DNA from: Tetragonia tetragonoides
Taxonomy: Eukaryota; Streptophyta; Magnoliopsida; Caryophyllales; Aizoaceae
Reading direction: 5' to 3'
DNA: 64,000 nt
Assembly: GCA_038025085.1 (NCBI GenBank)
Contig: CM076147.1
Location: 9,520,001-9,584,000 of the forward strand
Shown here: piece after piece, positions 22,177 to 34,043 of the stretch
Layout: every line of letters starts with the position of its first letter
Position numbering within the stretch: the stretch's first letter is position 1
The notes under the pieces: model-generated
The model's input: the letters and a program-made list of their open reading frames with translations, nothing else
Databases searched by the model: none
What the model was told of the DNA's origin: nothing
Program-made: the position numbers and the translations under genes

Positions 22177-23760
22177 GCACCAATACCTCTCAAAGAGGAC
22201 CAATCCATCAAAGATTGGGCTAATGACGTGGCACCCCATGACTTTGGGCTACTATTTGGCGAAGAACGCCGCTAGTACGATGAGACAACAAACAAACTTT
22301 CCCTTACTGTGCTTTTTTAAATGAAGGCTTCGACCCGTCCAAGCTGATCGCCCCAATCGGGCCCGACTGTGCCACCTGGAAGCACAAGACGAAGTGGGCT
22401 CTAGTCGAGGGAGTCAACTACAAGTTCACGATTCGCAATGGTCCTTTGGAAAGGCCCAATTCTGATTATGAGTTTGATTCCGAGTCTGAGTCTGATTCTG
22501 AGTCTATTATCCTAGAAGTGTCGGGCAGTCCACCCTAGTCTATTCCTTTTGCTACTAAGGTCGCTAGTGATGACCTCATTGATGTATTGTCCGCTTCTAT
22601 TAATGTTATGAGTGCCGATTTCGCTTACTCGGATTGCCTTGTTGCTAATAATTCAGAAGACATAATGGAATTGCCAAAAGAAGTCATTAAAGCATTAATT
22701 GAACATGAAAAAGACATCAATAGTCGAATAAACAGAGACCATAAATATTGCAACTAATGATGAGCCTTGCCATGTGCAAATAGGCTTGTCTTTAACTTCT
22801 AATGAACGCGAACAATTCGTAACACTCCTAAAGAATTATACGGATGTTTTCGCCTGGTCCTACAAGGACATGCCTGGTATAGACCACAACATTGCCAACA
22901 TACCATCCCATTAAAAGCCCGACTGCAAACCAGTCAAACAAAAGTTAAGGAGAATGAAACCAGAACGGGCTATTAAGATCAAAGAAGAGGTCCAAAACTA
23001 ACTCGATGCAGGCTTCATAAGAGTGGCTAACTACCCCGATTGGGTAGCCAACATCGTCACAGTCCTAAAAAAGGACGGACGAGTGCGAATATGCGTGGAT
23101 TTTAGGGACTTAAATAAAGCAAGCACGAAAGATGACTTTCCACTACCCCACATAGATGTTCTAGTAGACAATACAGCAGGACATACCCTCCTATCATTCA
23201 TGGACGGGTACGCAGGATATAACCAAGTCCTGATGGCCAAAGAGGATGAAGAGAAAACCACATTCATCACACAATGGGGCACTTATTGCTACACTGTAAT
23301 GCCGTTCGGACTTAAGAACGCAGGGGCTACATATCAAAGAACCGCGACAACCCTGCTCCACGATATGATGCATAAAGAGGCTGAAGTTTACGTAGATGAC
23401 ATGACCATAAAGTCTAAGGAGAGAGAAGGGCATGTACCCTCACTTCAAAAGTTCTTCGATAGACTTAGGAAGTACAACATGAGGCTCAATCCCAAATAGT
23501 GCGCATTCGGAGTTAGATCCGGAAAACTTTTAGGATTCGTCATAAGCACCAGAGGAATCGAGATTGATCCATCTAAGATCAAGGCCATAATAGATATGCC
23601 TCCACCGAAAACAGAAAAAGAAATCAAGGGCTTTCTGGGGAGAATCCAATACATTAGTAAGTTCATTTCCAAATTAACTATCACCTGCGAGCCTATATTC
23701 AAAAAGCTCAAAAAAGAGGTAAAAACGGAATGGGATGAGCAATGCCAAAAAGCCTTTTGA
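22177..23760 (+). pseudogene. pol: Tat pol: linker and reverse transcriptase
   Basis: Resumes the frame split by the nested element, then shifts near 22,310 into NEGFDPSKLIAPIG and an acidic Ser-rich linker. RT follows: EQFVTLLKNYTDVFAWSYKD, VKQKLRRM, then 23,023-23,499 with VANIVTVLKKDGRVRICVDF, SFMDGYAGYNQ and the catalytic YVDD (EAEVYVDDMTIKSK, about 23,380-23,420). Stops at about 22,913, 23,000, 23,497-23,499 and 23,758-23,760 interrupt it. It copied element RNA into DNA when intact. Confidence 0.9.
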
Positions 23761-24718
23761 CAGAATTAAGGCCTATCTGTCCGAACCACCCGTACTGGTA
23801 CCGCCCACTCCAGGCATGCCTCTAATTCTCTACCTTACTGTCATAGAAACATCAATGGGGGCCATGCTAGCCCAAGAAATAAACAAGGAAGAGAAGGCCA
23901 TCTACTATGTGAGCAAGAAGTTTCTAGAATATGAAACCCGCTATTCCTCTCTAGAAAAAACATGCCTAGCCTTGGTTGCTACGACCAAGAAACTACGACA
24001 TTACATGCTCCAACATACGATCATCATAAGCTCGAAAGAAAATCCTTTAAAGTATATGTTCGAAAAGCCCATCCTAAATGGTAGAATAGCCAGATGGTCC
24101 GTCCTTCTATCAGAGTTCGACCTCAAATTTGAACACCAAAAAGCCATCAAAGGACATGCTTTCTCGGAATACCTAGCTGACCAAGCTATAGACGAGCCCG
24201 ATCGCAAAGAAGAATACCACTTTCCAGACGAAGGGGTTATGACTTTAGATACCGAGATCTGGCAAATTTATTTCGATGGAGCATCTAACCAAAAGGGTTT
24301 TGGAGTGGGAGTACTAATATTATCTCCTGACGGTGCACATACACCTATTTCGGTTAAGTTAGACCACGAGGTCACCAACAATGGCGCAGAGTACAAATCT
24401 TGCATAATAGGACTGCAATCCGCCATAAGCCTTGGCATTAAGACGCTTCGAGTCTATGGTGACTCGTCGCTCATAATCCACCAAATTTCCAAAGTATGGA
24501 AATTCAAAAGTGAATGCTTGGCACTCTACCAAGAATACTTAGACAAAATTATAGTGTATTTCAACCAAATACATTTCACATACCTTCCACGGGAAGATAA
24601 TCAATTTGCAGATGCCTTGGCCAAATTAGCAAGCATGATCAACATACCCGACACCATTCGAATGATGCCTATTTGTGTACAAAGAAGGTCTGAACCTTCA
24701 TATTGTGACGCTCTGTAA
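23735..24718 (+). pseudogene. Tat pol: RNase H plus second (archaeal-type) RNase H
   Basis: A frameshift near 23,750 moves the reading frame. The Ty3-type RNase H carries KAIYYVSKKFLEYETRYSSL, EKTCLALVATTKKLRHYML and LSEFDLKFEHQKAIKGHAFSE. A spacer leads into a second RNase H, IYFDGASNQKGFGVGVLILS ... NNGAEYKSCIIGLQ ... VYGDSSLIIHQI ... REDNQFADALAKLAS, whose acidic residues D-E-D-D are all present. Two RNase H domains in one pol are diagnostic of the Tat lineage. The stretch ends at a TAA at 24,716-24,718. Confidence 0.9.
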
Positions 24719-25989
24719 GTATTCCATGATGAAGAAGATGAATGGTATACTGATATAAAGAATCTACTCGTCCATCAGGTTTACCCTCCTGATTCTAGCC
24801 CTAGAGCCCAAAAGGCACTTAGAAGGCTCGCGGCCCAATTCGTTGAGGTACAAGGTCAAATATACAAAAAAAAAACCCAAATGGGATTAATCTCTTGTGC
24901 TTAAGTACCTAAGTGGCCCATAAAGTCTTAAGAGACGTACATGGAGGAGTCTGTGGACCGCACATGAACGGTATGATGTTATCCAGGAAGATAATCAGGC
25001 TTGGTTATTATTGGACCACAATGGAGAAAGATTGTTGTGAATTTGTCAAAAGATGCACACAGAGTCAGACACACGCAAATTTACAACACATGCCACCAAG
25101 CCTGTTATATACTTTCACCTCACCTTGGTCTTTCTCCGCTTGGGGAATAGATATTATTGGCAAGATAACCCCAACAGGTAAAGGAGGCCATGAATACATT
25201 CTAGTTGTAATTGACTACTTCACTAAATGGGTTGAGGCGCAATCATACACAATGCTCAAAGCAAAACATGTGGTCAAGTTCATCAAGAATAATATAATAG
25301 CTAGATATGGGGTTCCCCAAGAGATCATTAGCGATAATGGATCACACTTCATGAAGGAAGTAATCGAGCTCTTAGCCCAATTCAAGATCCAACATCGGAA
25401 ATCATCTCCCTACAAACCGCAAACAAACGGTGCAGTAGAAGCAGCTAATAAAAATATTAAGAAGATCACCGAAAGAATGTCCGAGAATTATTATGATTGG
25501 CCTGACAAGTTGCCATTCGCACTTTGGGGTTATACGACATCTATTCACGCATCAACGGGAGCAACACCATACTCTTTAGTCTATGGAATGGAAGCCGTAT
25601 TGCCAATTGAGTTAGAGGTCCCATCTCTACGGATCGTCTTGGAAAGTCAAATTCCAGAAGTGGATTGGGTCCAAGCCCGCTATGACCAATTAGTCTTACT
25701 AGATGAAAAAAGGTTGCAAGCTTTGCACAATGTGTGAATCTATCAAAAGAGGCTAACAAAGCACTTCAACCAAAGGCACAAGATGAGAGACCTCAAAGTT
25801 GGAGATCTAGTGCTTAAAGAAGTAAGGGCCAACGTCACTGACCCAAGAGGCAAATTTAGGCCCAATTGGTCCGGTCCTTTTCTCATTACAAAGGTCCTAA
25901 CCGGTGGGGCTGCAAGATTAGCGGACTTAAACGGGGTTGAGTTTAGTCAATGGATAAACATGGATCAACCAAAAAGGTTTTATGCTTAG
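24719..25989 (+). pseudogene. Tat pol: integrase
   Basis: Frame broken before 24,913, then 275 codons to 25,737, and after one TGA the same frame runs on to 25,989. The N-terminal zinc-binding part reads HKVLRDVHGGVCGPHMNG...CCEFVKRCTQSQTHANL: the second Cys of the usual C-x2-C (CHKCQ) is Ser here. The catalytic core has D (GIDIIGKI), D (ISDNGSHF) and E (NGAVEAANK). The C-terminal GPF-type module (WSGPFLITKV) ends at 25,989. It inserted the DNA copy. It is now inactive because of the stops and the zinc-site change. Confidence 0.9.
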
Positions 25990-26427
25990 GCAAGACACCC
26001 AATATAGCACTTTCGAGAGGCCCACATAAGGCTAAGTAATCCCGGTGAAAAAAAACAAAAAAAAAAACGGGATTTAATGTTAAAAAACGCACGGATAAGA
26101 ACTACGAGCGGCCTGATTCCCCTAAAAGGATACGTAGGACAACCCAATTGCTATTGGGTCCGGCCCCTTCATTATTTTCGCGTTCAAAAGTTGTTAAAAA
26201 AAATATATAATGAATAAATAAAGCAAGTTGCAATATTAAAACAAGAATGAGCATGTTTCCATAAATTATAATAAAGTTCATTGCAAAAGACTTGGCAATT
26301 CCAAAAATAATAATGCAAATATTTAAATCTAAGATTAAAAAGGGGCACACCACCCTTATTGAATTTAAAGCAAAACAAAAGGCAATCCTAAGTTAGACAT
26401 GCCCAAAAGAGTATTTTCTTTAATGGA
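25990..26427. other. Spacer between integrase and antisense genes
   Basis: AT-rich, with A-runs at about 26,049-26,069. It separates the convergent ends of pol (plus) and the first antisense gene (minus). No gene is seen. Confidence 0.6.
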
Positions 26428-27970
26428 CTACTCCGTAGTTTTGGTAGTAGGGTCAGCGTCCTCCATAGGCTCATCCACTTTTGGGTCCTCCGCTTCGCGT
26501 TCCTTGGGAGCCCATCTCTCTTGAACTATAGGCTCTTCTTCTTCAACCTTCATTAGAGGTGTGCTTGAAGACGCCTCATGATCATTGGCCCGGATTTGGG
26601 GCTCCACCTGCGGCTTAGTGGTGATCTTTTCCAAAGCTTTCTTGGCCTTTGGGTTGAGGATGCCTCTCACATGCTTAACTCCCTTTTTCTTACCCTTTCC
26701 CTTCGAGTCACTAGGATTTGAGAGTCTTAAGCTGGCTTTGACCGATTGGGCCTTGAGATCGCCTTGTTCGGACTTCCTACATGCACGACGACCCTCCGCG
26801 GTCTTGCAATCCATCCAAGCCTCATAAGCCGAAGATATGGTCGTAGGTGCCTTGACATGAGGAATAGTCCACTTAGGACAACGATCCCATGCACACTCCC
26901 TTGATCTTACCATACTAATTGTCAAGATTCGCGTGGTAGGAGGAACACTATCCTTTTATGGGATAATTTGGCATTTCCCATATTGTCGCATAATACGGCT
27001 AGGAAATATGTAAGTTGAATTATGAAGGCCAAGGACTTGATAATATCCTGTATCCTTGCTACATCCGATTGCGGATTTTAGACCCCACCACTTGACGGTC
27101 CATCGTAGCAAGGGGCATGCTTTAAGGTACCCACGCCACTCATCAATGGTGGATTCGTAATATAATCTCCGGCGTGCTGGAAATTGCTTTGGTTGATATT
27201 TGAGCGCATTGGCGGGCCTCTCAATAAAGCACATATGTTCAAGAAGCCATATCTACAAAAAAGGCAAAACATATAAAGTTAAATATCCATCAAAGATTCA
27301 AACTTTATTAACCAAATAATTCAAAGCAATTTATTCAAGCACTTACTTGGAGAAGAAGAGGGCTTCCTGTCCATCCACCGAGCGATGGCTCTTGTCTCTT
27401 GTGGTCCAAGCAAATTAAGGTTTCACCAAGAACAAGAGACATAGGGGTAAAATCGTTTTGAATTTGTTCAACAATTCTAAGCATATTAGTTTTACCATTA
27501 TTACTTCCACCAACAAAGAGGTAGCTATGCAAGAGACATAAAATAAGGGCGCGCTTATAATAAGTCTCACTTATCACGTCATGGTTATCCCTTACCTTGG
27601 GGAAGAAAATGCCAATTACACCGTTGAGGTCTAACTCACCACTCCTAGCAACGGAGGAGGCTTGTGTCAGTGATAGGCCAAGATACCTTTGTAGTAGCCC
27701 TCACAATTTGCCCCAAGCCATTGAGTGGCGGGTGCTTGGTCATGAGGAAACCCAAGGATAGCGGCAAATTCTTCGGGGAGTGGGCATAATTCATCGGAAG
27801 ACATGAAGTTTGTCATCCCAAAACTCGATTGCGGCCTCAAGAAGGTTCCATACGATTTGAACTTGCTTAAGGTGGAAGAAAGCATTCAAGTGGAAAGGCA
27901 CAAGTCTCATCCTCTATTCGGGGGTCATGGATTGTAACCACTTGTCAAATTTAACATCAAAGCTTGTCAT
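26428..27970 (-). pseudogene. Antisense DUF7745-like gene in the Tat element
   Basis: A start at 27970 gives MTSFDVKFDKWLQSMTPE, then TAG (27914-27916). The frame continues through LEAAIEFWDDKLHVF and, after small frameshifts, DELCPLPEEFAAILGFP, GVIGIFFPKVRDNHDV and YYKRALILCLLHSYLFVGG. A phase-0 intron (27253-27346, GTAAGT...TAG) joins GSPLLLQ to IWLLEHMCFIERP. The last exon holds WWGLKSAIGC and FPSRIMRQYGKCQIIP, a TAA at 26956-26958, then a Lys/Glu-rich tail. The layout resembles plant DUF7745/PMD-like proteins of unknown function that travel with transposons. The family name is from memory and should be searched. It is broken by at least two stops and frameshifts. Confidence 0.6.
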
Positions 27971-28690
27971 GGTTTAGGGGGTTTCTCTCTCTAAAAAGCT
28001 CTCTATTGCTAGTAAAGTATGAATGTGATGTCCCAAAACCGGACTAACCCAAGGCTTATATAGGGCTCGCACAGAAAAGACGAAAAAATAAGACAACCCG
28101 TCAAAAAGGGGCTTCAGCGGCCCCTGGGACAACCGTTGAAGGCACAGCGGCCCCGATAGAGCAGCCCAAGCCCAGCGGCCCCTCTTTTCGCCCCCGCTGC
28201 TCCGCGTGTGCCGCTGGACCCCTCTCCTTGGCCGCCGGACCCTTTTCTCGAGACAAGTCCCTTTTCTCCGATTTTGGACACTTTCCTTAACCGATTTGGA
28301 CTCAAATATGGCTCCTTTTCCTATTTCCACTATTATTTCTATTTTGTATAATTTCCTTAATATTAAGGGAAGCTCCACAATTCCTTATTTTCTTTTTTTG
28401 GATGATTATCATTTTTTTTATGTATATCTTTTTAATCCCTTTTTTACTTATTATTTTCATTTTATTTTTTCACCCCTTTCTTTTTTTCTTTTTTTTTAGG
28501 GGGGATAGGGTACACCCAATTTTAACTTTTTGGTTGTACCATTTTTTGCTAAATGGTTATTACTTGCGCTTTTGCTTGACTGCGTGTGCATTTGCATTAG
28601 CCTAATTATGTGCATGGACCAATAAATAAGCAAGCAATATTTACAAGCAAAGTCCGAATGTTTGTTCAATACAAATGTTCAAAATGTATT
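27971..28690. other. Upstream region of the DUF7745-like gene and spacer
   Basis: 28,110-28,250 has five copies of a GC-rich word related to CAGCGGCCCC or GCCGCTGGACCC. A related cluster lies upstream of the PMD gene at 31,770-31,950. 28,300-28,500 is T-rich. No coding sequence is recognised. Confidence 0.55.
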
Positions 28691-31471
28691 TCACACAAAT
28701 ACATTGTCATAAAAACCATCACCCGCATCATCATCCATACGGGGCACCTCAAAGTGGTCCTCCGACCTCCGCGCCTCATCACCAAAGATCGACGCCACGA
28801 CCTGGCTAGGGTCAAAAGAGGAATGTCGGGCAGGCTCCCGGTGTGAACTCCCTTCCCTGGCATAGCTCGAATCATACCCCCACGAAGAACGAGGAGGCAT
28901 GGTAGGCATCATAGGAGCAGGAACTAGGGGCTGGTAGTAAAGGCCACCATATGAAGGATATCCCGCATACTCGGGATAAGGAGGATACATCGGCACATGC
29001 ATAGGAGCAGGCTCCACATACGGAGTCATCCTACTCCCACCAGGGCGATCCGACCGATGTACAGGCACCTTCTCTCTCCTAGGGCTCTCCCTTCGAGGGC
29101 TCCTCTCGCGCGAAGGACTACGCTCAGGAGAGCTCACACCCTCATCATCCGACAGCACCACCTGTCGTGACCGACGAGGAAGAGGCCCATGGTACTCAAC
29201 CTGCATCCCACAGAAAGTTATAAGACACATTTTTCAAAGCAATCAACTTTGAAAATGCAAAAGCAAGTTTACCTTGTCCAATTCAGCTCTTGAGCAAGTA
29301 CCCTTCGAAAGAGCTCGGGATATCCAAGACTTCATAGCATACATCATCTTGAAGACCTTCCCGGTCTGCTCACGATCAAGCTACATAAAGAAAAGTCATT
29401 ACAAGCATATAATATAATAAGGCATTGTACATTTCGGTAAAATTATAAATTTACCCCTGGATGCCCAACGGGAAGGGGAAGGCCCTGGATGTCCTCATCA
29501 AGGTCCTCCGTCATAGGGATCTCTCCCCAGCACTCCTTCTCGCCATAATCCCGACCTCGGACCCGCATGTCCGGGACATCCACCTCGGTGTCATCAACCC
29601 GAGGCTCCTACAAAATAAAATGAGTTAATATCAAACAAGGCAAGAAAGGCATAGAATATCAAACATGTATTCTTACCTTCAAGCCCACAAATGAAGGCAT
29701 GAGGCGATCATGGCGGAACTGCTCATAGTGCCCCGCAAGGTCCTCCATAGGCTCCCTCAAATACCGCGTAGCATCCGAGCCCACCATGGCCTCCGCAACC
29801 TGCTCGTGAGACAAGCACCTCACCAAGAACATGGATGAGGGAGGATCCAAAGGAATCTTCGGACCCTCCAAATCGGGATAAACCTGACGGAAGATCCGCT
29901 CCCATAAGTACCACTCAAAGGAGAACGGGCCCGCAATCAGGATCCTCTGACGGTCCACCGCCCTAGAGGCTAGGATGGCGTCCGGAGCCGACCCATGATA
30001 CTTCGTCCATGGAAAGTAGTCAATCTACGCAAGCATGCAACATAAGATATTTCCACACCAAGAAACACAACCCATGCAATTCATACAACAAATATTACAT
30101 TTCTTTTACCTTGTGTCAATCCATGCGTAAGAGGGTCTCCCTATACTGCTGGAGAGTATGCAGAGACGCAGGACCCCTATGGCACCACGCCCTACAAACC
30201 GGGAAGTCCAAGACCCAACCCGTAGGTGCCATGTCTAGGAAATGCTCGACAAACCAAGGCTACATTCAAGACATGAAATTAAGCACCATACACTTACGTC
30301 ATGAATATCACGCAAAGCGAATACAAAGAGGAAACGCACCTGCAACATCTTCCAAAAGCCGCATAAGCTCACGGGAGGAAGAGTCGCCTGCTTATACCCC
30401 TCTTCATTCACGCAGCAGGCGTACCGCATGCATCTCAGGAGGTTGGCATAGCCCGGCAACCCCCAGTTGTACTCTCTCACTCTCTCCCAATCCAGCAGGC
30501 TCGGGAGGTAGATGGCATGAATGTGCTCCCCATTGTCACTAAAGATAGTGGTGGCAAGGAGGTAGGCGATAAACATCCTCGCCTTTTGCTCCACCGAGGT
30601 ATTCCTCTTATACATCGGGTCTTTCAAAGCAGTAAAAAGCTCGCTAAAAGAATGGTAGTGGTGACCCCAAGTGTTCCCCCAAGGGCCAAATAGCTCCACC
30701 AACTCCGTCTTACGTTTCCAAATAGAAACGTCATAAACAATGGGCGTACCCACGCAAGGTACCCCGGTCAACATTGCCAACTCCGAAGGAGTAATCATCA
30801 TTTCTCCATTAGGGAAGTGGAACGTATTACTGGTGTCCCAAAAACGCTCAAAGGATAACCGAATGATACACCTCTTGACTCGCTCAACCGAGTCCGCCGC
30901 TCTCAAAAGGGGCCCAAACCCCGCATTCAAAACCGCATCTTGCACCTCTTTGGGCAAGGTTTTGTAAACCTTAATCGAAGAGCCATAGTTTCCATGGGCC
31001 TTCAAATTCCCATCGGGTTCCTATGATCAAGTTCGCAACCCCTTAGGTTCACATTTCAATCAAATGTTCGATCCTAAGCATGTTTCTAAGTTCGTTCAAG
31101 CCGTGCAAGATCACATGCGCTACAAGCTTGACAATTGCATACAAATTCTACACAAATTCTATTCAAGGCAAGCATATAAACTCAAATTCAATCCATAAAA
31201 CTATGAATTCAAAAGTTTGAAGACTTACCACGAACTTGGAAGCCCGAGAGCTCAAGTGAGTCGCCGGTCGAAAAAGCAACTCCGATCGATCCCAAACAAT
31301 GTCGGGCATTCTATCCAACCGGGTGTATCGATCTCGAGGAAAAGCCACATTAGGCTTCCTCTTTGAAGGCTTCACATGAGATGGAAAAGCCTTGGTGAAG
31401 ATATCGATTTCCTTGACCTCCTCTCGCACCTCGGTCCTCCTACTCCTCCTCTTTCCCAATTTTGGAGCCAT
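28691..31471 (-). pseudogene. Antisense plant mobile domain (PMD) gene, seven exons, inside the Tat element
   Basis: Exons (minus): 31471-31229, 31020-30340, 30259-30110, 30024-29677, 29607-29455, 29380-29273, 29200-28691. Every junction has GT-AG ends and is phase 0, giving 731 codons. Exon 1 is basic (MAPKLGKRRSRR). Exon 2 holds the plant mobile domain (PF10536-like) signature: LSFERFWDTSNTFHFPNGEM followed by MITPSELAMLTGVP, then FIAYLLATTIFSDNGEHIHA. Exon 4 has RILIAGPFSFEWYLWERIF. Exon 7 is an Arg/Ser-rich, then Pro/Tyr-rich tail. PMD proteins are plant nuclear factors of the MAIN/MAIL1 type and also occur in transposons. The only defect seen is a TGA at 30116-30118 (codon 356), where TGG would restore the frame. 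Confidence 0.82.
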
Positions 31472-32208
31472 GGAAGAAGGATGAATAAGCAAGTAAGAAC
31501 AACAAGCAACAATGGAGAAATTTGGATTTTCTCTCTCCAAGGGTTTCAGAAACCCACTCTCAAATTCACCCCAAATTTGTGAGAAATCACAAATAAACTT
31601 CAAATTATACAAAGATTATGCAAAAGCAAGCAAATGCAAGCAAAAAGGAGCAAATTTGAGTAAGAATTGAAGTTTGGACAACAACGGAGGTAGAGAGAGA
31701 GAGTCTCGAATTTTTGGGAAGAAATGACCCAAATATCGGCTTTCTCCCAATTAAACCCCAACCCGCGCCACTCAACCGGCCCAGCGGCCCGGTTCAAGGC
31801 CGACCAGGCTCAGCGGCCCAGACGCTGGCCCTGGGGGCCAGGCCGGGTGACTGCTCTCCGTACCCCCGTGACGCCAGTTAAACCGCTGAGCGGGCCCGAT
31901 AAGGTCGCCCAGCCCTCAGCGGCCCTGCGCATGGTCGCTGGACCCTTTTTCTCTTCCGCCTCTCACGGGGCGGGCCCACAAGTTCAAATTCCGTGTGAGA
32001 TTGCATTTCTCGACTGTTAGAAGCCCGGAGATAAGAGCTTGTCACCCAAAGTGACTTTTTTGTTCCTCGCAACATGGTTTCCTATCCTAAGGGACCCGGT
32101 ACAATCTATTTTCGCAAGCACAGGCATATTCTCTAATTTTCGCAGGCACAGGCATATTATCTAATTTTTGGAAGCACAATTTTCCAAGGCACGGGCATTA
32201 CTAAGGCA
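31472..32208. other. PMD gene upstream region and 3' UTR of the Tat element
   Basis: On the minus strand this is the promoter/5'UTR side of the PMD gene. A GC-rich cluster at 31,770-31,950 repeats CAGCGGCCC/CGCTGGACCC words. At 32,111-32,170 there are two 28-bp near-repeats (TTTTCGCA-GGCACAGGCATAT). No coding sequence is recognised. Confidence 0.55.
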
Positions 32209-32406
32209 GAGCTACGCAACGCTCTTTGACGTTGAGGCTATCAAAATTAGCGTCATGTTGGCACCCGCAAAGCAGAGCTACGCAACGCTCTTTGACGTTG
32301 AGGCTATCAAAATTAACATCGCGTTGGCACCCGCAAAGATGAGCTACGCAACGCTCTTTAACGACGAGGCTATCAAAATTAGCATCGCATCGGCACCCGC
32401 AAAGCA
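32209..32406 (+). repeat. Three tandem 66-bp repeats in the 3' UTR of the Tat element
   Basis: Units start at 32209, 32275 and 32341, each beginning GAGCTACGCAACGCTCTTT. The period is a multiple of three and the units stay open in one frame (22-residue units with SYATLF-x2-EAIKI), though no start or domain supports a protein. Hypervariable tandem repeats upstream of the 3' LTR are a known trait of Tat-lineage elements. Confidence 0.92.
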
Positions 32407-32546
32407 GGTAACCCTAACCACAGGCGGTCAGGATTCTACCTTTTTATCTTTTTTCCCTAACATAAAGCATTTTCAAGAAAAAAAAAAAAAAAACATTGCA
32501 GGCATTTTTTAACAAATACTTTGACCTTCGCTTTCACAAGCTCGGC

Positions 32547-32561
32547 CAAAGTTGGGGCTTC
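32547..32561 (+). other. Polypurine tract of Tat-type element
   Basis: The purine-rich run AAAGTTGGGG, followed by CTTC, lies just before the 3' LTR start TGTAGACACC, in the place of the plus-strand primer. Confidence 0.65.
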
Positions 32562-34040
32562 TGTAGACACCCTAATCGGTTCTCATCCCCTGGCACAGCA
32601 AAGCCCGATGATGATGGTAATGGAATAACGTGAAAGTAAGTAGAAAAGGACATTGCTCGGAAATCTAGACCAAATTCCTTGAAACCTCAGTCTTTGGATT
32701 ACCCTTGTTATAAGGATTCCAACGCCTTTGACCTTGCCTCAATCAGGCTCCTAGATCAAGAGATATCGTGTCTTAAAGATTTTGGTCAAAATCGCTCAAT
32801 CCCGACCCCCTGGGTCAACACAAGGGAAATTTCGTAATTTACTGAGAACAAAAAGTCAAAAAACCCTAGCCACGCGCGCGCTTCTGGGTCGAGCGGCTGA
32901 CGCTGTCAGCCCGGCGGCACACGCGTGACAGTGGGGGCCCTCAGGGCAGCCGTTGGGCCTATTTTTTGGCTGGGCCGAGTTTCGGCGCCGGGTTTGCATC
33001 CCTAGGCCCCTAATTTCGTCCCCTAACTCTATAAATACCCCCTTTCACCCTCTTTTAAGAGGTGTTGGTCAGTTTATAATTTTGAGAGCAATTTGAGAGC
33101 ACAAATACCCCCAAATCATAGAGAATTCAGATTTTGAAGACTCAAGCAAGCCATTGCACCCAACCTAACACCCAAGATTGAAGAGCAATTCCAATTCTAC
33201 TAGTCCCGTTCGAATAGAACGTCCAGGTTAACTATCCTGAGGGCCTAAATCTTTTATTAAATCTCTTCTTTATTGTTTATAATCACGTTTTATCTAGCTT
33301 TTGATTATGGTTGAATAATTATGCATGCTTCCCTTGTAAATAATTATGCATGTTAGTTTAATTTAAAGTTTACATCTTTTTATTAGTTTATGCAAGTTTG
33401 CATCTTTTTATTGTTTGTGCATGCATGTAGCAACCTCCTAGGTTTATTTTAGCATAAAGTTAATATTTTTGCATTGTTCTTCTTTTGAAGTTACTAACAA
33501 ATTTATTGATGTGCATATGCCATGCTTGACGCGTTTAGCAAAGTGTGGTAGGTTTGAGCGTTAAATTATTGTTCTTATCTCTTATTTGTGTTTGATAAAT
33601 AGTATGCATGCAAATTGGATAATATGTGCAAAGTGATAACGGTAGGTAATTTGGTTGTCTTTAACCCGCCTAGCTAATTTTAGGACCTTGGACGACCAGA
33701 TTTGTATGGAACCATATAGCATAAATAAATATTTGACATGGATAAGCTTAGTACAGGCCATTAATTCGGGCGATTTAGATGAGATTCGTTTTGTTTATTT
33801 CGTACCTACACCCCCGAACTCAATATTTAGCCCCATGGGTATGAGTCAATTCCCAATAGGAATTGGGTGCACTTTTTGATGGTTTTCAATGGTTTCCTAA
33901 AAATTGGTGGCGGCTTCATTGCTTGCAAATTGTTATTCCCCGTTGTAATTGAATTTAAATTGCATATGACGTATTATTTAAGAACCATTAATTTTCAACT
34001 AAATATTTCAATAAGCGCCGAAAGGGCAAGGGTTCTTACA
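32562..34040 (+). repeat. 3' LTR of Tat-type element
   Basis: 1,479 bp, partner of 7943-9411, with TATAAATA at 33030-33037 and the end TTCTTACA followed by the target duplication TAAAC (34041-34045). Confidence 0.95.
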
Positions 34041-34043
34041 TAA

